This document shows positions 54,526-63,100 of a stretch of 64,000 nt of DNA, piece by piece. The stretch is from assembly GCF_016757215.1 (NCBI RefSeq), contig NZ_JAESIY010000005.1:1-64000 (forward strand), written 5' to 3'. A program made the translations under genes and the position numbers. The stretch is from Fulvivirga sediminis (GTDB lineage: Bacteria; Bacteroidota; Bacteroidia; Cytophagales; Cyclobacteriaceae). The notes below the pieces were generated by a model that searched no databases, had not been told where the DNA came from, and worked only from the letters and a program-made list of their open reading frames with translations. How positions within the stretch are numbered: position 1 is the stretch's first letter; each line of letters starts with the position of its first letter.

Positions 54526-55368
54526 TTAATTCTTTCTATTATTATCAAAGTATTCGTTTTCTAATTTCTCAAAAGCCTCCATAATGGCTTTGGTTTTAGG
54601 GCCAGGCTTCCCATTCCCTATAATACTATCATCTATCTGAGTTACGGGCAGCACCCTTTTGGTAGTACCTGTAAGAAAGGTTTCTTTTGCTTCACTCACC
54701 TCTCTGAGAGTAATTTCACGTTCTTCAACCTTCATAAATTTACCTGCCAGCTCTATAACCTTCTTTCTGGTTACTCCCTTTAAAATATTCACTGCCGGTG
54801 TAATTAAAGTTTCATTATTATCAACAATGAAAAAATTACTTCTGGTTAACTCACTTACCTTTTTGTCTTGATGATACAATATATCATAAGCTCCTGCTTC
54901 ATGAACTCTGTCTTGCAACCAAATTCCAGTCATGTAACTTATAGTTTTCACTTCCACTAGTTCTCTTTGAAATTCATACGAGATCAGTTTAACACCATTC
55001 TTATATTTTTCATCAGAAGGAAAAGAAATATCCTCTTGAGTAATAATAAGGTTGGGAGTTCCCGGCTCATAACCATCGGGAGTCACCCCTCCGGTTCTCA
55101 CTATTCTAATCCCTGATAAAGGCTTATTGTTATAAGTCATCAATCTTAAAACCGTATCTTTCACAGCTTTTATATCTAAACTAGCCTTAGGAAAAACTTT
55201 ATTAGATGAATAAGAGAGTCTTGCCAAATGATCATCTAAAAAAAGTGGGATACCCTGATCAGTCCTAAAAAAGTCAAAAATACCATAGCCTCTTAAAATA
55301 CTAAGATCACGTATACTAATAGTAGCCTCCTCTACAGGCATTACTTTATTATTTACAGCACAATACAT
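54526..55368 (-). CDS. Class IV PLP-dependent aminotransferase
   Basis: A 280-residue fold-type IV enzyme related to branched-chain aminotransferase (IlvE), D-amino-acid aminotransferase and aminodeoxychorismate lyase (PabC). The start IRDLSILRGYGIFDFFRT is typical. The PLP lysine is K141 in EVKTISYM, followed by GAYDILYHQDKKVSELTRSNFF. The length fits all three activities and substrate choice is not readable. The folate gene folK is present far away, so PabC remains possible. Confidence 0.88.
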   Translation of the reverse strand: MYCAVNNKVMPVEEATISIRDLSILRGYGIFDFFRTDQGIPLFLDDHLARLSYSSNKVFPKASLDIKAVKDTVLRLMTYNNKPLSGIRIVRTGGVTPDGYEPGTPNLIITQEDISFPSDEKYKNGVKLISYEFQRELVEVKTISYMTGIWLQDRVHEAGAYDILYHQDKKVSELTRSNFFIVDNNETLITPAVNILKGVTRKKVIELAGKFMKVEEREITLREVSEAKETFLTGTTKRVLPVTQIDDSIIGNGKPGPKTKAIMEAFEKLENEYFDNNRKN

Positions 55369-55510
55369 GGCAATAAAAGTAATAGAAATTGTAGAAAAAA
55401 AGGGGGTAACGTTTATATTATTCCACAGCTAATTAATATAAAACATACATAATTATCTTACATACACATGGCATGAATATGGCAGCCATCATCAGAAAAG
55501 ATAAGTAATA

Positions 55511-55657
55511 ATGAGAGGATGTTTTCTAATTGTCTTAATAGTACTAATATTAGGCTGGCTATTTGGGTTCTTTTATTTTGATCTGGGGTGGTTCATTCAT
55601 GTACTACTCGTAGCAGCCGTTATTATTTTACTTTTAAGGTTAATAGGAGGACGATAA
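55511..55657 (+). CDS. 48-residue Lmo0937-family membrane protein
   Basis: A very short gene: MRGCFLIVLIVLILGWLF, then FFYFDLGWFIHVLLVAA, ending RLIGGR. Two hydrophobic segments, the central GWFIHVLLV and the basic RLIGGR end match the tiny Lmo0937/DUF5670 membrane proteins, which are widespread and stress-associated but of unknown function. The gene ends 21 bases before the ribosome hibernation factor, suggesting co-transcription in a stress or stationary-phase unit. Confidence 0.75.
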   Translation: MRGCFLIVLIVLILGWLFGFFYFDLGWFIHVLLVAAVIILLLRLIGGR

Positions 55658-55678
55658 ACATATAAATAAAATAAATAT

Positions 55679-55981
55679 ATGAAAACCGATATACAAACTG
55701 TAGGCTTTACTGCCAATCAGGAGTTACTTGATTTTGTGGATGATAGACTAAAGCATTTAACTAAGCTTGATGACCAAATTACTGGAGTAGATGTTTATTT
55801 AAAAACCGTATACAACGATCATGATGAAACTAAAGTCTGCGAGATTAAGGTATTTTTACCGGGGCCTACCCTTTTTGCTGAATTCCAATCTGAGAGTTTC
55901 AGGGAGTCTATAATGGAAGTGGTAGATAAGCTAAAGCGACAGATTAAAAAACGAAAAGATATTCAGCAAGAGAAACGATAA
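55679..55981 (+). CDS. hpf: Ribosome hibernation factor, short HPF/RaiA type
   Basis: A 100-residue protein of the HPF/YfiA family that binds the 30S decoding centre and silences ribosomes in stationary phase. VGFTANQELLDFVDDRLKHLTKL and the basic tail KLKRQIKKRKDIQQEKR are typical. It lacks the long-form C-terminal dimerisation domain. It follows the Lmo0937-like gene and is itself followed by a terminator hairpin. Confidence 0.92.
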   Translation: MKTDIQTVGFTANQELLDFVDDRLKHLTKLDDQITGVDVYLKTVYNDHDETKVCEIKVFLPGPTLFAEFQSESFRESIMEVVDKLKRQIKKRKDIQQEKR

Positions 55982-55987
55982 AGTTAA

Positions 55988-56011
55988 AAAGGCCGTGTTA
56001 CAACGGCCTTT
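55988..56011 (+). terminator. Terminator after hpf
   Basis: AAAGGCCGT (55988-55996) pairs with ACGGCCTTT (56003-56011) around GTTACA. The T tail is short. The remaining gap to 56277 shows no further feature. Confidence 0.7.
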
Positions 56012-56277
56012 GCTATTAATACTCCTATAAATCCGTCAATCATAAACGCATAATAACCAGCTCAGCATGATATGTAAAGTAGTTTAACCAATAACTCATA
56101 AGCGTCCAAGCCAAAGAAATAGACAATCCATTAGTGCAATTTCAATTAAAAAAACCCAATCTAATTTGGTAATATCTATATTAATTATGAACTTCTAGTT
56201 ACCCTTAACTAATCATATACGCAGCCTAAGACTCTAATAAGATCAATTTTTCATCCTATTAAAGCCGTTTGCGAAAC

Positions 56278-57102
56278 ATGAAAAAATATATTTATTGTTA
56301 TTTTCTAACTGTCTTATCTCTTACTTGCTATGCCCAGCAGTCCGACTCTACAGCAAAGCTAAAACAACCCTTCTTTAAAAGAATCACATTTGATGCGTCC
56401 AATACAGGACTCACCATAATAAAAACCTATGCCAGACCTTTTCATTGGAAGAAACAGGATTGGATGAAATTTGGAGGTGTTTTAGTTATTTCCGCAGGAG
56501 CCTCCTTTCTTGATGATCCTATGTATAAATATTTTAGAGACCACCCCACAGGCCCCATGGATGAATTTGCCTCAGTAGGAGACTTCCTTGGTCAGCCAGA
56601 ACACAACTACCCTTTTATGTTAGCAGTATGGGGATCAGGAGTTATCATTAATAATGACTGGCTCAGAGATACTGGCGTTATGCTATTTGCGTCAGTAACC
56701 ACATCAGGCTTAATTCAGACAGGCTTAAAAGAGCTTACAGGTAGAGCAAGACCTTCTACAGGCGAAGGCCCTCACTCCTTTGATCCATTCAGCGGCCCTT
56801 CATATCATTCCTTTCCCTCAGGCCATACCATGCTAGCCCTAGCTTCAGCATGGATTTTGGCACATCAAGTAAATTTCATGCCTTTGAAAATAGCTTTTTA
56901 TGCTTTACCTATTGTCACCGGAATCTCCAGAGTATATGTAGGCGCTCATTGGTTTTCGGATATACTTTTAGGATCAGCCTTAGGAATAGCATGTGCTGAA
57001 ACTGTATTAAGACTATACCCTAAAATAAAAAGAAATAAGAATGCCGCTCTCAGCTTCGGACCTACCTCATCTGGATTGGGTCTTGTTTATAAATTTAAAT
57101 AA
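56278..57102 (+). CDS. PAP2-family phosphatase, exported
   Basis: A 274-residue protein from the ATG at 56278; a TTG at 56269 would add three residues. A signal-like N-terminus (CYFLTVLSLTCYAQ) is followed by the three PAP2 motifs: KELTGRARPSTG, YHSFPSGHTMLA and SRVYVGAHWFSD. It probably dephosphorylates lipid phosphates such as undecaprenyl pyrophosphate, phosphatidate or lipid A on the periplasmic side. The final segment (ALSFGPTSSGLGLVYKF) looks like an outer-membrane strand, which is unusual. Confidence 0.88.
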   Translation: MKKYIYCYFLTVLSLTCYAQQSDSTAKLKQPFFKRITFDASNTGLTIIKTYARPFHWKKQDWMKFGGVLVISAGASFLDDPMYKYFRDHPTGPMDEFASVGDFLGQPEHNYPFMLAVWGSGVIINNDWLRDTGVMLFASVTTSGLIQTGLKELTGRARPSTGEGPHSFDPFSGPSYHSFPSGHTMLALASAWILAHQVNFMPLKIAFYALPIVTGISRVYVGAHWFSDILLGSALGIACAETVLRLYPKIKRNKNAALSFGPTSSGLGLVYKFK

Positions 57103-57106
57103 AAAA

Positions 57107-57132
57107 AGCCTCTCAGATATTTCTGAGAGGCT
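57107..57132. terminator. Terminator between PAP2 gene and ahcY
   Basis: AGCCTCTCAGA (57107-57117) pairs with TCTGAGAGGCT (57122-57132) around TATT. The A7 on the left gives a U tract for the leftward ahcY transcript; the rightward tail is weak. Confidence 0.85.
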
Positions 57133-57157
57133 TAATTCTATGTATCAAAAATTGATA

Positions 57158-58459
57158 TTAATATCTATATGCGTCAGACTTAAAAGGTCCTTCTACAGTA
57201 ACTCCGATATACTCAGCCTGCTCTTCAGAAAGAGTATCCAACTCTACACCAATTTTCATCAAGTGTAGTCTCGCTACTTTTTCATCCAAATGCTTAGGTA
57301 AGGTATACACCTTGTTTTCATAATTACCTGTATTAGTCCAAAGCTCTATTTGAGCAAGAGTTTGGTTTGTAAATGAATTAGACATTACAAATGAAGGGTG
57401 ACCAGTAGCACAACCAAGGTTTACAAGTCTACCTTCTGCCAATAATATGATATCATTTCCATTGGCCAATTTGTATTTATCTACCTGTGGTTTGATCTCA
57501 TCTTTCTCAGCATTTTTATGCAACCAAGCCACATCTATCTCATTATCAAAGTGTCCGATGTTACAAACAATAGTTTTATCTTTCATGGACTCAAAATGAC
57601 GTCCTTTTACGATGTCTTTGTTACCTGTAGCGGTTACTACAATATCAGCTTCTTTCACTGCATCGTCCATTTTCTTCACTTCGAAACCATCCATAGCAGC
57701 TTGCAGTGCACAGATAGGATCAATTTCGGTTACTATCACTCTAGCACCAGCTCCTCTAAGCGAAGCAGCAGACCCTTTACCAACATCTCCATAACCACCT
57801 ACTACAGCCACTTTACCAGCCATCATCACATCGGTAGCTCTTCTTATAGCATCTACTAAAGATTCCTTACATCCGTACTTATTATCAAATTTTGACTTAG
57901 TTACAGAGTCATTTACGTTAATAGCAGGAATTACAAGTGTTCCTTTTCTTTCTCTTTCAATTAATCTATGAACTCCTGTAGTAGTCTCTTCAGACAGACC
58001 TTTTATTCCATCCACATACTGAGGATACCTGTCAAAAACCATGTTAGTAAGGTCTCCACCATCATCAAGGATCATATTTAATGGCTGCCCATCAGGAAAT
58101 ACTAAAGTCTGCTCTATACACCAATCAAATTCTTCTTCATTCATACCCTTCCATGCATATACAGGTATACCGGCAGCAGCTATAGCAGCAGCAGCATGAT
58201 CTTGAGTAGAGAATATATTACAAGAAGACCAGGTTACGTCAGCTCCTAATTCTACTAGGGTTTCAATCAAAACAGCTGTTTGAATTGTCATGTGCAAGCA
58301 GCCTGCTATTCTAGCTCCTTTTAAGGGCTTTTCCTTACCATATTCTTCCCTTAATGCCATTAAACCAGGCATTTCAGCTTCGGCAAGTTCTATTTCTTTT
58401 CTTCCCCATGCTGCTAGGGAAATATCTTTTACTTTATATTTTAATTTTTCCTCAATCAT
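57158..58459 (-). CDS. ahcY: Adenosylhomocysteinase
   Basis: NAD-dependent hydrolysis of S-adenosylhomocysteine to adenosine and homocysteine, recycling the product of SAM methyltransferases. It has 433 residues. [23 protein letters not shown], the NAD loop [23 protein letters not shown] and the C-terminal KSDAYRY are all hallmarks. It has its own promoter (TATATTTG, 41 bases upstream) and ends at a terminator. Confidence 0.97.
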   Translation of the reverse strand: MIEEKLKYKVKDISLAAWGRKEIELAEAEMPGLMALREEYGKEKPLKGARIAGCLHMTIQTAVLIETLVELGADVTWSSCNIFSTQDHAAAAIAAAGIPVYAWKGMNEEEFDWCIEQTLVFPDGQPLNMILDDGGDLTNMVFDRYPQYVDGIKGLSEETTTGVHRLIERERKGTLVIPAINVNDSVTKSKFDNKYGCKESLVDAIRRATDVMMAGKVAVVGGYGDVGKGSAASLRGAGARVIVTEIDPICALQAAMDGFEVKKMDDAVKEADIVVTATGNKDIVKGRHFESMKDKTIVCNIGHFDNEIDVAWLHKNAEKDEIKPQVDKYKLANGNDIILLAEGRLVNLGCATGHPSFVMSNSFTNQTLAQIELWTNTGNYENKVYTLPKHLDEKVARLHLMKIGVELDTLSEEQAEYIGVTVEGPFKSDAYRY

Positions 58460-58500
58460 GCTATTTGGATATTAAATATTTTTTTACGTTTAAGTATATA

Positions 58501-58508
58501 CAAATATA
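58501..58508 (-). promoter_or_regulatory. -7 element of the ahcY promoter
   Basis: Minus-strand TATATTTG (TAnnTTTG). An ATTG at a 20-base spacing stands near the -33 position. The leader is roughly 35 bases. Confidence 0.6.
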
Positions 58509-58556
58509 CAATAAAGGTTTAATAAGGGCAATGCCACATACTACCTCGGTATTTCC

Positions 58557-58572
58557 TAATATTGTAATATTA
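58557..58572. promoter_or_regulatory. Palindromic candidate operator of pncB-pncA
   Basis: TAATATT-GT-AATATTA, perfect 7-base arms around 2 bases, 25 bases upstream of the presumed pncB -7 element. Position and symmetry suit a dimeric repressor of NAD salvage genes (such as an NrtR-type factor), but the regulator is unknown. Confidence 0.45.
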
Positions 58573-58597
58573 ACAGGCCCATTATCAGGCCATTTAC

Positions 58598-58605
58598 TAT
58601 ATTCG
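58598..58605 (+). promoter_or_regulatory. -7-like element of pncB, near-leaderless
   Basis: TATATTCG differs by one base from TAnnTTTG and ends 7 bases before the pncB ATG. The same octamer at the same distance precedes the M1 peptidase gene. Confidence 0.35.
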
Positions 58606-58612
58606 CAGTGTT

Positions 58613-60031
58613 ATGATACTAACCAACCTAACAGCCACCTACACTGATTTATATCAGATCAGCATGGGGCAAGTTTACTTTTTAAAAGGGGCAGTTAACG
58701 ATAAAGTCGTATTTGATTATTTCTTTAGAAGAATTCCATATAAAGGCGGGTATGCCGTATATGCAGGCCTTCAGGATGTACTGGAGATATTGCAAAACTT
58801 AAGCTTTTCTGCTGATGACCTTGAATACTTAAAAAGTCAGGGCTTTAACAAGGAGTATGTGGACGCTTTAAAGGATTTCAAATTCAGAGGCTGTATTTAT
58901 AGTGCTCCTGAAGGTGATCTTATATTTCCTAATCGCCCAATTTTGAGGGTAGAAGCCACAATGCTAGAGGCTCAATTGATAGAGACAGTTCTGCTAAACA
59001 TAATCAACTTTCAGTCTTTAATAGCCACCAAAGCGGCAAGAGTAAAGCAAGTTGCAAAAGATAAAATCTTAAGTGATTTCGGGCTAAGAAGATCTCACGC
59101 TTTGGGAGGCCTTTCGGCTTCCAGAGCTACCATTATTGGAGGTTTTAACTCTACAAGTAACGTACTAGCAGGTAAAGACTATAATATCCCCGTATCAGGC
59201 ACCATGGCTCATTCATTTATCCAAAGTTATGAAGATGAGCTTACTGCTTTTAGAGATTTTGCCGAAGCCAGACCCAATGCCTGCATATTATTAGTAGATA
59301 CCTATGACACTCTAAAAAGTGGAGTGCCTAATGCCATTACAGTAGGAAAAGAAATGGAGGCAAAAGGTAATAAACTTTCTGCTATACGTTTAGACAGTGG
59401 AGACTTGGCTTACCTAGCTAAAAAAGCCCGTAAGATGCTTGATGATGCAGGTTTATCATATGTGAAAATAGCAGCTTCTAACCAGCTGGATGAATATGTG
59501 ATCAAAAGCTTAATGGACCAAAAAGCTCCTATAGACATCTTTGGCGTGGGTACTAACCTGGTAACAGGCCAGCCAGATGCCGCTTTTGACGGAGTTTACA
59601 AATTATGCCTTAGCAATGATCAGCCAAGAATAAAGCTATCAGAAAATTTATCTAAAACTACACTGCCTGATAGAAAACAGGTATGGAGACTGTATGATGA
59701 AGATGGCTTTTTATTTGGAGCAGATGCCATTGCCCTGCATGATGAAGTTGATATTGATATTATGCACCATGCTTATGAACCTCATAAGCAATTGGACATT
59801 AGAAATATCACTAAAAAGCCAATATTAAAAAAGGTTTTTGAAAACGGAGAAATTCTTACCGGTTCACCGTCACTAAGTGATATCAGCAAGTTTTCTCAGG
59901 AGCAGCTCAGCCTACTCCCAGATGAGTATAAAAGATTTGAATATCCGCATAACTATAAAATAGGAATTAGCAGTAAGCTAAAAGCATTGAGGAACGATTT
60001 ACGTGAGAAATACAAAGTTAAAAAAGGATGA
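58613..60031 (+). CDS. pncB: Nicotinate phosphoribosyltransferase PncB
   Basis: Makes nicotinate mononucleotide from nicotinate and PRPP in the salvage route to NAD. It has 472 residues. TNLTATYTDLYQISMGQVYF, the phosphohistidine-region segment GLRRSHALGGLSASRATIIGG, IRLDSGDLAYLAKKAR and FGVGTNLVTG are typical. It overlaps pncA by four bases (ATGA), so the pair converts nicotinamide to NaMN in sequence. Confidence 0.95.
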   Translation: MILTNLTATYTDLYQISMGQVYFLKGAVNDKVVFDYFFRRIPYKGGYAVYAGLQDVLEILQNLSFSADDLEYLKSQGFNKEYVDALKDFKFRGCIYSAPEGDLIFPNRPILRVEATMLEAQLIETVLLNIINFQSLIATKAARVKQVAKDKILSDFGLRRSHALGGLSASRATIIGGFNSTSNVLAGKDYNIPVSGTMAHSFIQSYEDELTAFRDFAEARPNACILLVDTYDTLKSGVPNAITVGKEMEAKGNKLSAIRLDSGDLAYLAKKARKMLDDAGLSYVKIAASNQLDEYVIKSLMDQKAPIDIFGVGTNLVTGQPDAAFDGVYKLCLSNDQPRIKLSENLSKTTLPDRKQVWRLYDEDGFLFGADAIALHDEVDIDIMHHAYEPHKQLDIRNITKKPILKKVFENGEILTGSPSLSDISKFSQEQLSLLPDEYKRFEYPHNYKIGISSKLKALRNDLREKYKVKKG

Positions 60032-60648
60032 GAGCATTAATAATAGTAGACGTACAGAATGATTTCACACCAGGAGGTTCTTTAGAAGTACAGTCTGGAG
60101 ATAAGATTATACCAACAATAAATAAATTACAAGAACAGTTTGACCTAGTTATAGCCACTCAGGATTGGCACCCGGCTTCTCATAAAAGCTTTGCTTCCAA
60201 TCATGAAAATGCAAAACCGTTTGATAAAATTAAGCTCAACAAACTAGATCAGACTTTATGGCCAGATCACTGTGTTCAAGGTTCAAAAGGAGCTGAATTC
60301 CATCCAGATCTAAATACTGACAAAATAGAGGCCATTTTCCGAAAGGGCATGGATCCGGAAATTGATAGCTACAGTGGCTTTTTTGATAATGGGAGAAGAA
60401 AAAGCACAGGTCTAACAGGCTACCTTCAGGAACGTGAGGTTACAGAAACTTTTTTCTGTGGTTTAGCAGGAGACATTTGCGTTTTTTATACCGCTAAAGA
60501 TGCCATAGAAGAAGGCTTTAAGAGCTTTCTCATACAGGATGCCTGCCAGCCACTTAATCATGGCGATTATTCTGATGCGTTGGAAGAATTTGAAAAGCGA
60601 AAAGGCATAGTAATTAATAGTAACCGACTTATACCACAATTTGGTTAA
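60028..60648 (+). CDS. pncA: Nicotinamidase PncA
   Basis: Deamidates nicotinamide to nicotinate, feeding PncB. It has 206 residues. The catalytic triad is D8 (VDVQNDF), K106 (FRKGMD) and C151 (GLAGDICVFYTA). The metal site includes D46 and H48 (TQDWHPASH) and H81 (WPDHCVQ). The same fold hydrolyses pyrazinamide in other bacteria. Translation is coupled to pncB, and a terminator follows. Confidence 0.95.
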   Translation: MRALIIVDVQNDFTPGGSLEVQSGDKIIPTINKLQEQFDLVIATQDWHPASHKSFASNHENAKPFDKIKLNKLDQTLWPDHCVQGSKGAEFHPDLNTDKIEAIFRKGMDPEIDSYSGFFDNGRRKSTGLTGYLQEREVTETFFCGLAGDICVFYTAKDAIEEGFKSFLIQDACQPLNHGDYSDALEEFEKRKGIVINSNRLIPQFG

Positions 60649-60660
60649 CAAAACATATCA

Positions 60661-60687
60661 GGAGGTCCAAACGGACCTCTTTTTTTT
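60661..60687 (+). terminator. Terminator of pncB-pncA
   Basis: GAGGTCC (60662-60668) pairs with GGACCTC (60673-60679) around AAAC, followed by T8. Confidence 0.93.
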
Positions 60688-60774
60688 GCCCCTTTAACAA
60701 CAATGTTCCGAATCCGTTTATAGAATGATTTCACCCAAAAAATAAAACAGCTTATAAGTAATATGGAACTTCCC

Positions 60775-60782
60775 TATATTCG
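60775..60782 (+). promoter_or_regulatory. -7-like element of the M1 peptidase gene
   Basis: TATATTCG, one base from TAnnTTTG, 7 bases before the ATG at 60790 and 22 before the alternative ATG at 60805. Confidence 0.35.
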
Positions 60783-60789
60783 TGTTTGA

Positions 60790-62466
60790 ATGAATACTAT
60801 AAATATGAAATACCTAATATATATCATACCTCTAGTCTTAAGCTTATCTACAGTTCAAGCTCAGATAATTAAGCAGGGAGATGCTCCAGTTTTCAATCAT
60901 CAAGACTCACTTAGAGGATCTATAACACCCGCACGTGCCTGGTGGGATCTTCTTCATTATAAATTAGACATTACCGTAACTCCTAATGATAGCTCTATAC
61001 GCGGCACCAATACCATTACCTACGAGGTGTTAGAAGCTGCAGAAATTATGCAAATAGATTTGCAACCACCCATGAGTATTACAAAAGCTACTCAAAAAGG
61101 GAAAGAACTCTCTTTCACCAGAGATGGCAATGCTTATTTCATCACATTAGATAAAAACCAGAAAAAAGGTAAGACTGAAGAAATAACACTTACTTATGGA
61201 GGCCAGCCCAGAGTTGCCAAAAACCCACCATGGGATGGTGGACTTACTTGGTCTGAAGATGAAAACGGCACTCCTTTTATCGCTACCTCCTGCCAAGGTG
61301 AGGGCGCCAGTATGTGGTGGCCTTGCAAAGACCACATGTACGATGAACCAGATAATGGAATGGATATCATTGTAACAGTACCAGAAAACCTCTTTGAGGT
61401 ATCGAATGGAAGGCTTATTAAAATAGATGAGAATAAAGCAGATAAAACCAGAACATTTCACTGGCAAGTTAAAAACCCCATCAATAATTATGGTGTAAAC
61501 GTAAACATAGGAAACTATGTACATTTTGGTGAAGTTTTCAATGGAGAGAAAGGCAAGCTAGACTGTGACTATTACGTATTAGAACATCACTTGGAAGAAG
61601 CAAAAGAGCAATTTAAAGACGCAACCAGAATGCTGGAAGCTTTTGAATATTGGTTCGGTCCCTACCCTTTTTATGAAGACAGCTATAAACTGGTAGAAGT
61701 TCCCTATTTAGGTATGGAACATCAGAGTTCTGTAACTTATGGCAATGATTTTCATAATGGCTACAGAGGCCGAGACTTAAGTTTAAGCGGCTGGGGAATG
61801 AAATTTGATTTCATCATCATACATGAATCTGGTCATGAGTGGTATGCAAACAACATTACCTATAAAGATATTGCCGATATGTGGATACATGAGTCATTCA
61901 CAGCTTATTCAGAAAACCTGTTCCTTAATTATTATTATGGAGAAAAAGCTTCTGAAGAATACGTATTAGGTACGCGTTCGTCTATATTAAACGACAGGCC
62001 TATGATTGGTTACTATGATGTAAACTATAGTGGATCAGGAGACATGTATTACAAAGGAGCGAACATGCTCCACACCCTTAGACAGATAGTAAATGATGAT
62101 CTAAAATGGAGAAATACACTCAGAGGCATGAATGAAACCTTCTATCATCAGACAGTAACTACTAAACAGATAGAAGACTTCTTAAGCAAAAAACTGGGCA
62201 GAAATCTACAGCCATTCTTCGATCAATACCTTCGTACGGTAGACATCCCTATTTTAGAGTATCGCCTCATAGGCTCTAAGCTTATGTACAGATGGAGCAA
62301 CACCGTTTCTGACTTTGACATGCCTGTGAAGGTTTACATTAATGGTAAGGAAAATTGGATAGAGCCTGTTACTAGTTGGAGTAGCTTAGAAGAGGTCCCT
62401 GAAGGTGCTACAGTAAAAATAGACAAGAATTTCTATATAGCCACCCTCGACATAATGGGTAAGTAG
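60790..62466 (+). CDS. Exported M1-family metalloaminopeptidase
   Basis: A 558-residue zinc peptidase with a signal peptide (MKYLIYIIPLVLSLSTVQAQ from the second ATG at 60805; five extra residues if 60790 is used). The N-terminal beta domain is about 50-260. The exopeptidase motif appears as LGMEHQ (308-312 region), and the zinc site is HESGHEW (H345, E346, H349) with third ligand E368 in WIHESFTAYSENLF. The helical C-terminal domain is short and there is no T9SS signal, so it is probably periplasmic or membrane-associated. It likely releases N-terminal amino acids from peptides. Confidence 0.93.
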   Translation: MNTINMKYLIYIIPLVLSLSTVQAQIIKQGDAPVFNHQDSLRGSITPARAWWDLLHYKLDITVTPNDSSIRGTNTITYEVLEAAEIMQIDLQPPMSITKATQKGKELSFTRDGNAYFITLDKNQKKGKTEEITLTYGGQPRVAKNPPWDGGLTWSEDENGTPFIATSCQGEGASMWWPCKDHMYDEPDNGMDIIVTVPENLFEVSNGRLIKIDENKADKTRTFHWQVKNPINNYGVNVNIGNYVHFGEVFNGEKGKLDCDYYVLEHHLEEAKEQFKDATRMLEAFEYWFGPYPFYEDSYKLVEVPYLGMEHQSSVTYGNDFHNGYRGRDLSLSGWGMKFDFIIIHESGHEWYANNITYKDIADMWIHESFTAYSENLFLNYYYGEKASEEYVLGTRSSILNDRPMIGYYDVNYSGSGDMYYKGANMLHTLRQIVNDDLKWRNTLRGMNETFYHQTVTTKQIEDFLSKKLGRNLQPFFDQYLRTVDIPILEYRLIGSKLMYRWSNTVSDFDMPVKVYINGKENWIEPVTSWSSLEEVPEGATVKIDKNFYIATLDIMGK

Positions 62467-62504
62467 ATCATACTACTTTTAAAAAAAAAGGAAATTTAAG
62501 AGTG

Positions 62505-62537
62505 TGGTGCAGAATTAATTCTTATAATTTTGCACCA
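62505..62537 (+). promoter_or_regulatory. Inverted repeat over the marC promoter
   Basis: TGGTGCA (62505-62511) and TGCACCA (62531-62537) are perfect arms that extend inward to an imperfect 13-bp dyad. The right arm overlaps the -7 element TAATTTTG (62525-62532) and the A of the marC ATG. Transcription from this element would begin at or next to the ATG, so the dyad acts as DNA, suggesting an operator. Confidence 0.5.
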
Positions 62538-63100
62538 TGTTTAATTTCAAAGACATTTTTTCGGTAACACTAATTCTATTTTCAGTAATAGATATTTTAG
62601 GTTCAATTCCAATTGTTATCAACCTCAGAAAGAAAGAAGGAGCCATCCATTCTGGTAGAGCGACTATAATTTCAGGGGTTTTAATGATTGCTTTTTTGTT
62701 TCTGGGGCAGTCCATACTTAAATTATTCGGACTGGATATTGGTTCATTTGCCGTAGCAGGGGCTATAGTTATGTGTGTAATTGCTATGGAAATGATACTA
62801 GGGGTAACACTATTTAAAGAAGACGGCGGTGGCAGTGGGTCAATAGTACCTTTAGCATTTCCTCTTATTGCGGGTGCGGGAACACTCACTACCATACTTT
62901 CATTAAGAGCTGTATACGAGACGCCCAATCTTTTAATTGGAATAGTGATAAACCTTACATTTGTTTATATCGTTTTACGATCAACATCATGGCTGGAAAA
63001 GAAATTAGGTCAATCTGGTTTTAATATTCTACGCCGGGTTTTTGGCATTATTTTATTAGCCATAGCAGTTAAAATTTTCAAAGAACATATCCTTATTTAA
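62537..63100 (+). CDS. MarC-family integral membrane protein
   Basis: A 187-residue UPF0056/MarC protein with six predicted membrane helices. VTLILFSVIDILGSIPIVINL, GAIVMCVIAMEMILGV and IVPLAFPLIAGAGTLTTI are typical. Once linked to multiple antibiotic resistance, the family has no settled function. The start codon lies 4 bases after a TAATTTTG -7 element. The stop and the rnhA start overlap as TAATG, so rnhA is translationally coupled. Confidence 0.93.
   Translation: MFNFKDIFSVTLILFSVIDILGSIPIVINLRKKEGAIHSGRATIISGVLMIAFLFLGQSILKLFGLDIGSFAVAGAIVMCVIAMEMILGVTLFKEDGGGSGSIVPLAFPLIAGAGTLTTILSLRAVYETPNLLIGIVINLTFVYIVLRSTSWLEKKLGQSGFNILRRVFGIILLAIAVKIFKEHILI

Noticed and set aside
34764-60648. Idea that the Prs-like gene and pncB/pncA form one phage-type NAD reconstitution system.
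   Set aside because: They are 23 kb apart among unrelated genes, and pncB-pncA form a complete ordinary salvage pair; only the divergent Prs/HAD pair is kept as a lead.
62461-62490. AAGTAG/CTACTT hairpin after the M1 peptidase gene as terminator.
   Set aside because: Six weak pairs and an A-rich rather than T-rich tail; not convincing.
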